From: UKL13-2 sp044346745
Lineage (GTDB): Bacteria > Pseudomonadota > Gammaproteobacteria > Burkholderiales > Usitatibacteraceae
Direction of reading: 5' to 3'
NCBI GenBank assembly: GCA_044346745.1
Contig: JBIIYQ010000001.1
Location: forward strand, 1 to 64,000
DNA: 64,000 nt
In this document: positions 8,578-15,581 of the stretch, piece by piece
Numbering within the stretch: position 1 is the first letter of the stretch
How the letters are laid out: each line of letters begins with the position of its first letter
Notes under the pieces: model-generated
What the model was told of the DNA's origin: nothing
The model's input: only the letters and a program-made list of their open reading frames with translations
The model's database searches: none
Translations under genes and position numbers: made by a program

Positions 8578-9669
8578 TCAGGGCTTCGCGGCGCTGGCAG
8601 GCAGAGCGGCGAGAGCAACCTCACGCGCCCCTGTCTCGCCGACAACCAACAACGCAGAGCCCTTTCCCTGAACACTTGCGGCTAATGGCTTAATGGTGCC
8701 TGATTCAATTGACGTAAACGTCCGCCCGTTATCACGCGACACAAGCAACGCACCAGACAAGCCAGCCAAGACAATTGCGCCATCATTGAGTTTGGTAACG
8801 CCCATCATCGAGGCTTTGATATTGGTCACAACCGGAATCCATGTTTTTAGGCCGGAATCCGCCGCCCGAAAAACGTTACCCCTCAGCCCTAGCGCCAACA
8901 CACCACCGTCATTGGCCAACATGGCACCAAAATAGGAGCCCTTGTATGGGGAGACGACCCGCTCCCAGCTCTTGCCAGTATCGTTGGAAAGCAGCATCGT
9001 TCCCGCTTCACCGGCGATGAACAACTTGCCTCCGCCAAGCTTAATTATCGCGTTCAGGTGTTTGTCCTCGTCAGCCGACTTATCCGCGTCGTCGTCGACT
9101 TCCATGCCGGCATTGCGTCCTCCACGTACAGCTTTGGTCGCGGCCTTTGGCTTCGGCGCGGCCGGAATCGCTTTGCGTGGCGTCCAACTCTTGCCACCAT
9201 CCAGCGTTTCTAGAAACGCTCCATATGCGCCAACCGCGAAACCGTGGTTTGCATCGACGAACAAAACGTCCATCAAGGGTCGCTGGTCTTTTGCCGACGA
9301 GTAGACCTGTGTCCACTCTTTGCCCCGATCAGCTGATTTCAAAATGACCGAATCGTGGCCGACCGCCCAGACCGTATTCGCGTCCGAGAAATACACGCTG
9401 TTGAGCAGCGCGAGGCCAGGCGGCGTCTTTGCACGTTGCCAGGATTCGCCGTCGTTGTCCGAGTAGACGATGTAGCCGCGATCGCCCACGGCGATGATCC
9501 GCGCGCCTTCACGTGCGACATCGGTCAGCAACAGACGCGACATAGTCTGTTTCGTCAGGGGCCCTGTGGCAGGCATCACCGAAGGATTAATCTGCGCGAA
9601 AGTTGCACCGGCCATCAGCGCGCCACTTGCCAAGACCGTGAGAAAAAAATTGCCAACACAAGGTTTCAT
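8578..9669 (-). CDS. Secreted YCF48-related beta-propeller protein
   Basis: Starting at the ATG that gives MKPCVGNFF..., the protein is 363 residues with a signal peptide (about 1-26). It has repeated blades of the kind YSDNDGESWQRA, KSADRGKEWTQV, ETLDGGKSWTPR, SNDTGKSWERV and SRDNGRTFTSI. These are BNR/YCF48-type propeller repeats. A longer frame begins 14 codons earlier but would bury the signal sequence. YCF48-like proteins act as periplasmic scaffolds, and this one is conserved beside the DUF1329/DUF1302/RND genes, so it may assemble that transport system. An acidic insertion (about residues 180-200, DDDADKSADEDK) interrupts the propeller. Confidence 0.85.
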   Translation of the reverse strand: MKPCVGNFFLTVLASGALMAGATFAQINPSVMPATGPLTKQTMSRLLLTDVAREGARIIAVGDRGYIVYSDNDGESWQRAKTPPGLALLNSVYFSDANTVWAVGHDSVILKSADRGKEWTQVYSSAKDQRPLMDVLFVDANHGFAVGAYGAFLETLDGGKSWTPRKAIPAAPKPKAATKAVRGGRNAGMEVDDDADKSADEDKHLNAIIKLGGGKLFIAGEAGTMLLSNDTGKSWERVVSPYKGSYFGAMLANDGGVLALGLRGNVFRAADSGLKTWIPVVTNIKASMMGVTKLNDGAIVLAGLSGALLVSRDNGRTFTSIESGTIKPLAASVQGKGSALLVVGETGAREVALAALPASAAKP

Positions 9670-9745
9670 GATCGGATCACTTTGACTAAGGCACGAATGG
9701 AATCGGTGCAAAGCTGGGACAACTGCAATTCATACTGCTCTGAAA

Positions 9746-9780
9746 CGATTCGGGGACAACACCTGCTTGTCCCCGAATCG
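9746..9780. repeat. Perfect 14-bp-arm hairpin between DUF1329 and YCF48 genes
   Basis: The arms cgattcggggacaa and ttgtccccgaatcg pair perfectly around a 7-base loop. The hairpin sits 27 bases after the DUF1329 stop on the minus strand. No T-run follows, so it is more likely an mRNA-stabilising or processing element, or a repeat, than an intrinsic terminator. Confidence 0.65.
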
Positions 9781-9806
9781 CATAGGCTTGATTGCTGACG
9801 ACCAGC

Positions 9807-11180
9807 TTAGCGTGTGCCGGCTCCACGCAGCGCCTGCGGTGTGTAATCGGCGGCGGTACGCTTGATTGGCTGGTAGATTTTTGTTTCTTCCGAGCGTAGG
9901 CCCATCGCTATATAACGACGTGATTGTAGATCGTGATGGACTTCGATCGTACCAAACCACATTGGAACGTCATACCAGTTTTCGCTGTGGAGTTCAGCGA
10001 AGCGCCACAATTGGCCGCGACCATCATACTTGTCGACCATGATGACGTTCCAGCTATCTTCATCGATGTAGAAGGTGCGACGCGAGTAGATATGTGATGT
10101 GCCGGCCTTGAGCTTGGCATCCACCACCCAAACGCGATGTAACTCGTAACGCGTTAGATCTTGGTTGATATGACCAGGGCGAAGCAAATCAGCGTACTTA
10201 ACCTTAGGGTCAGTCAGACGATAGGAGTTGTAAGGGATATACATTTCCTTCTTGCCCACCAACGTCCAGTCGTAACGGTCAGTTGCACCGTTGTACATAC
10301 CGAAGTCATCATTGGTGCGCAGACCGTCAGCCGCAGTACCAGGATTGTCATAAGCGACGTTTGGTGCCAAACGGACGCGACGCTGACCTGGGTTATAGGT
10401 CCAAGCAGAACGTGGTTCTTTGGCTTGGTCAACGGTGTCTTTCACCAACAAGATCTGTCCGGCCAAACGAGCAGGCGCGGTCACCTCTTGGAGATAGTTC
10501 AAGATTAGATTTGGCTCGCGTTGCGCAGAAGTTTTTTGCAGATTGCCGTAAGCCAGATCATATTCATACTCAAACTTCACCAACGCGTAATCGCCAGATG
10601 CGGTGACCGCAGCTTGCGACCAGTTCATCGCAAAGGTGTCGCCTTTGTAGTGAAGAATATGGTTCCAAATCGCCTCAAGCCCGGTCTTTGGAATCGGGAA
10701 AGGCGTACCACCGATGCAGCCTGTGACGCCATTACCACCGGTAGCAAGTTTTGCCTTTGCCGCGCACTCTTTGGTTTCTTTGTAGCTCCCTTCCGGGTAG
10801 GCTGCCGTGCGGCGCGTTTGGTACACCGGCAACTTGTAGTTCGGGTACTGCTTCATCATCGCCATTTGACCTGGCGAGAGATTGTCCTTGTACTTATCCA
10901 TGTTTGCCGCATTGATCGTCACTGTCGGCTTGTCCGCCGCAAATGGATCAGGGTAATAACCCGACGCCTTGAATGTCACGCCGGCCGGGATCTTCGTCAA
11001 GCCACCGTCCCATGCGGGAATCGTGCCGGCAGCGTTGGCACCCTTCTCGGCACCCATCGGCGTGAGAGTAGTGCCCAGCTTAGCCACATCAGCGGCGGAG
11101 AGTTGTGCGTGAGCGGCGTTTGACAGCGCCAACACGGACAAGCTCGCCGACAGTATTACCGCGAGTTGTTTCGCTTTCAT
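9807..11180 (-). CDS. DUF1329 periplasmic protein
   Basis: The protein of about 457 residues has a signal peptide (MKAKQLAVILSASLSVLALS...AHAQ) followed by the DUF1329 fold. That fold is related to the lipoprotein carriers LolA/LolB and is rich in Trp and Tyr (YDGRGQLWRFAELH near residue 390). DUF1329 genes are nearly always next to DUF1302 genes. Three ATG codons run in tandem. GGAGG touches the first, so the third, six bases away, is the most natural start. The fold and location suggest a periplasmic carrier of lipids or hydrophobic compounds between the RND pump and the outer-membrane DUF1302 protein. That role is an inference. Confidence 0.9.
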   Translation of the reverse strand: MKAKQLAVILSASLSVLALSNAAHAQLSAADVAKLGTTLTPMGAEKGANAAGTIPAWDGGLTKIPAGVTFKASGYYPDPFAADKPTVTINAANMDKYKDNLSPGQMAMMKQYPNYKLPVYQTRRTAAYPEGSYKETKECAAKAKLATGGNGVTGCIGGTPFPIPKTGLEAIWNHILHYKGDTFAMNWSQAAVTASGDYALVKFEYEYDLAYGNLQKTSAQREPNLILNYLQEVTAPARLAGQILLVKDTVDQAKEPRSAWTYNPGQRRVRLAPNVAYDNPGTAADGLRTNDDFGMYNGATDRYDWTLVGKKEMYIPYNSYRLTDPKVKYADLLRPGHINQDLTRYELHRVWVVDAKLKAGTSHIYSRRTFYIDEDSWNVIMVDKYDGRGQLWRFAELHSENWYDVPMWFGTIEVHHDLQSRRYIAMGLRSEETKIYQPIKRTAADYTPQALRGAGTR

Positions 11181-11249
11181 CATCATCCTCCAGAATTATT
11201 GGTTTAGAACTTGCATTGCCTTTAGCCCGTCGACGCGCGCTAGAAAGCG

Positions 11250-11281
11250 GCTACCAGCACCGCCTGCGCGGCGCTGGTAGC
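11250..11281. repeat. Hairpin between DUF1302 and DUF1329 genes
   Basis: gctaccagc pairs with gctggtagc, and an inner ccgc/gcgg extends the stem to about 14 bases around a short loop. It begins 10 bases after the DUF1302 stop in the direction of transcription. It may act as a partial terminator or RNase barrier separating outer-membrane-protein expression from downstream genes. Confidence 0.6.
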
Positions 11282-11290
11282 TTCAAGCGG

Positions 11291-13258
11291 TTAGAACGAG
11301 TAGGACACTACCAGTGAGACAAAGTCGCGATCTTTGATCGGATTGGCCGACGAGCAGTAGCTTGCGCCCTGCGTCGCGACTTGTGCAGACGCAACGGCTT
11401 GCGCTGCTGGAAGCACGATGACATCACTGCCGCAGTACGTGCGTCCACCGAAGTAGCTGGTCCAGGATAAATCAAAGCTTAACTTACGCTGGTAATCGAC
11501 GTTGGCGCCAATTGACAGCGACTTCACACCTTCGTTAAACGTCTGGGACACGCCCTTGACGTCGTGGTTAAACGCAATGCGGGGCGCAAAGTTTGCGCCC
11601 ATAAATGCGTTCGCGTACTCAAGACGGCCAACGAGGCGATAACCGTAGGAAGTCTCAGTGATGAAACCGGTGTCCTGTACCGCACCCGCGCCGGTCGCAG
11701 CCGCGCCCTGCGCTGTTGCAGGCAAGAACACCGCCGGACCGTTGTACTTCACATCTTGACGCAGGCCGTTGTACTTGGTGTAGCCGAACTCACCGACCAT
11801 CACCAGTTGCTCGGCGTTAAAAATCGACGGGATCGACTTGGTTGCCGTCATCTGGAACTGACTCATCTTGGTCCGATCCCAGCCGCGTTGGAACGTCCCG
11901 TTAGGCACCAGACCTGCGGCAGATGCGCCATACGGCAGTGTCGCGCTGACAGTTCCCGGTATGGTAACGAATCCAGTGATCAAGTTTGGTGCGCCTAGCG
12001 CCGCCAGCAGCAGTTCCGGTGTGGAATACTGAATTGGCTGGTTCGGCCGGAAAGAGAACTCGCCCTGCAGCGCGACACCGGCCGGACCTTGTGTATTAAA
12101 GCTAAAGCCATACAAACGAATGTTTTCTGGATACTCAGCAAAATAGGAAGCCGTTCCTGTTTGATTAGTTGCCGCGCCCAGCGGACCGCCGGTCAGGACA
12201 GAAGTCACCGTCCCTTTGATACCCGAGAAGAGTGGAATGCGGCTGTGGTAGTTAAGATAGTAGAGACCGAATTCTGTGTTGTTAAACGCGGGCGCCAAAT
12301 ATCGGAACGCCACACCGTACTGACCGCTATCGGAAGGCGCGACGTCGTTGCCACGCGGTGCCCAGACTTGGGCATCAACCGCAAACGGGCCATACAACGC
12401 CTGCGCAACACCACCGGCGCCCGGGGTTGCCAATGGAATTGGATTAATTGGTGCGCGGCGGGTCAAGTCACCGCGACGTCCAAAGCCAACGAATACCTGT
12501 GTGGAGTCATCGGAGGCAAAGTCGTTGTTGCTCCAATACGAACCGCGCGGGTCGAGCTTTGTCTTATCGTGATTGAACTGCACAAACGCTTCCATGCTGG
12601 CGTTTTTCGTCAACTCCATCGACGCCCAAACACTTGCCGTTGGGAGTAACGCTTCCTTAACTTCAGAACCCGGCGTGCGAAGCTTGACCAAGTCAACAGC
12701 GTTGATCGAGTTAATGCTATTCGGAATAAACGTTGACTCGCCCCAAGAAATCACCTGATTACCAGCGCGCAGACGAAGGTTCTTGCCGTAGACATCGAAC
12801 CCCCTAGAGATGAATGCATCGAGCATACGCGCTTCATTGCCCATACGCTTTCTCGCAATCGGACCGAGTTCGGATTTATTGCGATTCGTAAAATCCGTGA
12901 AGTAGGTGCCACGCAGCAACAAGCCCCAGTCTTCCCACTTGGCAGATAACTCGTGCGTCCCCTTGATGACGTTGGCGAATGGTTGGTTCTTCTTATAGTT
13001 ACGTGCGCCATCATCTTCGTTCACCGATCGTGCAGTACCGCCGTTAGCAATACCGATCAAGTCCTTAGATGGGTCCTGTGTACGAATCGACAGGCCATAC
13101 GAGAATGTAGAGTCGAAACTCCCCGTCAAACCGTTGTCAAACTTAAACTGCTCGGCGCTGGCGGCACCAGCCAAGGCAAGACCAACGGCGAGTGCGGATA
13201 ACTTCAGCGTAGGGGCAACAAAGCGAACGCGTGTGCGTTGTGATTGAGATATTGACAT
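11291..13258 (-). CDS. DUF1302 outer-membrane protein
   Basis: The 655-residue protein has a signal peptide (about 10-36, ALAGAASAEQ) followed by a DUF1302 beta-barrel sequence of alternating short strands. It ends in the outer-membrane signature SLVVSYSF. The start ATG is preceded by GAGGAGAATAAGAG. DUF1302 proteins are outer-membrane channels found beside DUF1329 and RND/MMPL genes, often in organisms that use hydrophobic substrates. It is the first gene of the four-gene transport set. The 270-base region upstream holds its likely promoter and a palindrome. Confidence 0.9.
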   Translation of the reverse strand: MSISQSQRTRVRFVAPTLKLSALAVGLALAGAASAEQFKFDNGLTGSFDSTFSYGLSIRTQDPSKDLIGIANGGTARSVNEDDGARNYKKNQPFANVIKGTHELSAKWEDWGLLLRGTYFTDFTNRNKSELGPIARKRMGNEARMLDAFISRGFDVYGKNLRLRAGNQVISWGESTFIPNSINSINAVDLVKLRTPGSEVKEALLPTASVWASMELTKNASMEAFVQFNHDKTKLDPRGSYWSNNDFASDDSTQVFVGFGRRGDLTRRAPINPIPLATPGAGGVAQALYGPFAVDAQVWAPRGNDVAPSDSGQYGVAFRYLAPAFNNTEFGLYYLNYHSRIPLFSGIKGTVTSVLTGGPLGAATNQTGTASYFAEYPENIRLYGFSFNTQGPAGVALQGEFSFRPNQPIQYSTPELLLAALGAPNLITGFVTIPGTVSATLPYGASAAGLVPNGTFQRGWDRTKMSQFQMTATKSIPSIFNAEQLVMVGEFGYTKYNGLRQDVKYNGPAVFLPATAQGAAATGAGAVQDTGFITETSYGYRLVGRLEYANAFMGANFAPRIAFNHDVKGVSQTFNEGVKSLSIGANVDYQRKLSFDLSWTSYFGGRTYCGSDVIVLPAAQAVASAQVATQGASYCSSANPIKDRDFVSLVVSYSF

Positions 13259-13378
13259 CTCTTATTCTCCTCGGCAGATTCGTGAAAAAATTCTTGTAGT
13301 TGGGCGGGTGTCTGGAACTGCGCACATGACCCAAGGCAACGCCCAACAATTCGATATAGACTTTACCGGAAAAGTCTG

Positions 13379-13390
13379 CAACACGTGTTG
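13379..13390. promoter_or_regulatory. Palindrome, possible operator upstream of DUF1302
   Basis: CAACACGTGTTG is a perfect 12-base palindrome about 120 bases upstream of the DUF1302 start, within the 270-base gap after the thiolase stop. It could be an operator. No regulator can be assigned. Confidence 0.35.
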
Positions 13391-13528
13391 TTTTCCCGCA
13401 CGAAAACGCAGTGGTTTTCATGCGGCAGCGCACAAATTGACCGGCCAGTCAGCAACAGCGTTTGAAGCACCAAATTTATTGCGGTGCAGCAAAGCTCCGG
13501 CGACTGATTCTGCGGCAGAACGCGGCCC

Positions 13529-14728
13529 TTACAGAGCCTCGAATAATCCCGCAGCGCCCATACCGGTACCAATACACATCGTCACCATGCCCCACTTCTG
13601 CTTGGTGCGACGCATGCCGTGGACAAGCGTGGCGGTACGCAGTGCACCGGTCGCCCCAAGTGGGTGGCCGAGGGCAATGGCGCCGCCCTGCGGGTTGATT
13701 TTTTCCGGATTCAAGCCGAGGTCTTTGATCACCGCCAACGCTTGCGCAGCGAACGCCTCATTCAGCTCGATCCAGCCAAGGTCGTCCTGATGAACGCCAG
13801 CCTGCTTAAGCACTTTTGGAATGGCTTTGATCGGGCCGATGCCCATGATTTCCGGTGGCACGCCGGCCACGGCGAACGAGTGAAACTTCGCGAGCGGCGT
13901 GATGTTGTACTTTTTCAGCGCACGCTCGGACATCAGGATCACCGCGCCTGCTCCGTCTGACATTTGTGAAGAGTTACCCGCGGTCACGCTGCCACGCGCC
14001 GCAAAAACCGTGCGTAACTTGCCGAGCGATTCGATGGACGAGTCCGGGCGTGGACCTTCGTCGTTCTCGGCCACTTTCTTTTTGTGCTTGATCGCACCCG
14101 TGGCGAGATCAGGCGAGGCGGTATCAATTTCGTATGGGGCAATTTCTTCGCGGAACAATCCGTCTGCAATCGCTTTGGACGCCTTTTGGTGCGAGGCAAC
14201 CGCAAAAACGTCTTGCTCCTCACGCGTCACTTTCCACTGGTTTGCGACGTTCTCCGCGGTGATACCCATGCCGTAAGCGATACCGATGTGATCGTTGTTC
14301 GCAAACACGTTCTGATTCAACGCGATCTTGTTACCCATCATCGGCACCATCGACATGCTCTCCGTGCCCGCAGCGATAACGACATCGTCGTCGCCACAAC
14401 GGATACGGTCGGCCGCCATGCTGACCGCCTGTACACCTGACGCGCAAAAGCGATTGATGGTGACCGCCGGCACGCTGTCTGGCAGTCCTGCCAGCAACAC
14501 ACCAATGCGCGCCACGTTCATGCCTTGTTCGCCCTCGGGCATGGCGCAACCTACCACCACATCGCCGATGTCGTGTGGATCAAGCCCCGGCACCTTCGCA
14601 ATGGCGGCGCGCAACACATGCGCCAGCATGTCGTCGGGGCGAACGTTCTTGAACATGCCGCGAGGGGCTTTGCCGATCGGCGTACGAACCGCTGCAACGA
14701 TGTAGGCGTCTTGAATTTGTTTGGTCAT
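13529..14728 (-). CDS. fadA: Acetyl-CoA C-acyltransferase (thiolase, FadA type)
   Basis: The 399-residue thiolase cleaves 3-ketoacyl-CoA with CoA in beta-oxidation. It shows the nucleophile in NRFCASGVQ (Cys95), the GHPLGATG histidine motif (about 353-360) and the second active-site cysteine in CIGTGMG (about 388). The ATG follows AGGAGCAACATC, a clear start. It lies downstream of the fadB-type gene, separated by an unrelated small membrane-protein gene. Its leader and first codons are duplicated upstream of that gene (see the repeat entries). Its pairing with the HAD-first multifunctional enzyme suggests a two-component complex, an inference from the usual fadBA arrangement. Confidence 0.93.
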   Translation of the reverse strand: MTKQIQDAYIVAAVRTPIGKAPRGMFKNVRPDDMLAHVLRAAIAKVPGLDPHDIGDVVVGCAMPEGEQGMNVARIGVLLAGLPDSVPAVTINRFCASGVQAVSMAADRIRCGDDDVVIAAGTESMSMVPMMGNKIALNQNVFANNDHIGIAYGMGITAENVANQWKVTREEQDVFAVASHQKASKAIADGLFREEIAPYEIDTASPDLATGAIKHKKKVAENDEGPRPDSSIESLGKLRTVFAARGSVTAGNSSQMSDGAGAVILMSERALKKYNITPLAKFHSFAVAGVPPEIMGIGPIKAIPKVLKQAGVHQDDLGWIELNEAFAAQALAVIKDLGLNPEKINPQGGAIALGHPLGATGALRTATLVHGMRRTKQKWGMVTMCIGTGMGAAGLFEAL

Positions 14729-14774
14729 GATGTTGCTCCTAAGTGTTTGTCATCCCGGACTTGATCCAGGATCC
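14682..14774 (-). repeat. Duplicated thiolase leader, copy 1
   Basis: These 93 bases cover the first codons, ribosome site and leader of the thiolase gene. They align without gaps to 15447-15539, with about 69 of 93 positions identical by hand count. The segment ends in a REP-like motif (gtcatcccggacttgatcc). Confidence 0.8.
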
Positions 14775-14854
14775 AGTAGCGTATTTTGATTGATGGGCGA
14801 GTCGTTAGCCCGCGGAAGCGGATGGCAAAGTCGCTGTGAAAAACTCGCTCAAAA

Positions 14855-15493
14855 CTACCTCGCGCTCAGATCGCCCAAGTCGTACCGGTAGCGCACTCGT
14901 GCATCGGGTACTAGTTGCTTGACGGTGACCTCACGGCCGAGAACCGCGCTATAAGCAGCCGCAATTTCAACGTAATCCGCTTGGATTTCGGCGATCACGT
15001 CTTCTTTTCCCATTTGTCGCAAGATGTCAATGGTTTCTGGCCGCAGCGGCTGCACAACCAAGAGTCTTCGTTCCGCTTGTCGCCTCATCACCTCATCCAA
15101 ATTGGCTCTGCTTTCAGACTCGATCCAATAGAGCGTGGACAGTGCGTTCCAAATCTTTTGCGAGCCAGTCGCGCTCCTGCGTTGGTGATACCGAAGAACA
15201 GACGAGTCCACGCGATCACTCAGCAAACGTCCTCTTTCAGCGGCGTCAGCCGCCATTTTCGGATCGCTTGCAAGCGCGAAGATGTATGTCTCAAGTTGGC
15301 GCTGGAATGATTCACCATCGCTCATGCCGCGCGAGAGCCCGGCCCAGTAAGAACAGAGGACCATCGCGAGCACCGTGACCCCGGCAAACCACCAACGATA
15401 ACGGCGGGCAATACCGACAATGGCGGCAGGCGCGTTTGCGAGGGCTGTACGAAAAGCCGCGACAAAGTAGACCGCTTGAGGTTGGTTAGTCAT
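14855..15493 (-). CDS. Hypothetical membrane-anchored protein with thiolase-like N-terminus
   Basis: The 212-residue protein has one membrane helix (about 33-51, WWFAGVTVLAMVLCSYWAG) and a helical soluble C-terminal domain rich in Arg and Glu. No family is recognised. Residues 1-22 (MTNQPQAVYFVAAFRTALAN) match the thiolase start (MTKQIQDAYIVAAVRTPIGK) because the leader and first codons of that gene are duplicated here. It therefore looks chimeric: a membrane protein that took over the translation start of fadA. It lies between fadB and fadA on the same strand, so it is probably cotranscribed. Whether the fusion is expressed is unknown. Confidence 0.65.
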   Translation of the reverse strand: MTNQPQAVYFVAAFRTALANAPAAIVGIARRYRWWFAGVTVLAMVLCSYWAGLSRGMSDGESFQRQLETYIFALASDPKMAADAAERGRLLSDRVDSSVLRYHQRRSATGSQKIWNALSTLYWIESESRANLDEVMRRQAERRLLVVQPLRPETIDILRQMGKEDVIAEIQADYVEIAAAYSAVLGREVTVKQLVPDARVRYRYDLGDLSAR

Positions 15494-15539
15494 GTTGTGG
15501 CTCCCGAGTGTTGGTCATCCCCACCTTGATCCGGGATGA
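15447..15539 (-). repeat. Duplicated thiolase leader, copy 2
   Basis: This is the second copy of the 93-base unit, offset by exactly 765 bases. It includes ATG, a degraded ribosome site (gctccc against gctcct) and a REP-like tail (cttgatccgggatga). It provides the first codons of the small membrane-protein gene. Confidence 0.8.
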
Positions 15540-15581
15540 TAGCTTTGAGATAGTCGCTCATGATTGAGGTTGCCAGCATAC

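Noticed and set aside
14749..14774. gtcatcccggacttgatcc motif as a terminator of the small membrane-protein gene
   Set aside because: It is a common dispersed extragenic palindrome without a T-run and also appears in the second leader copy, so it was treated as part of the duplication.
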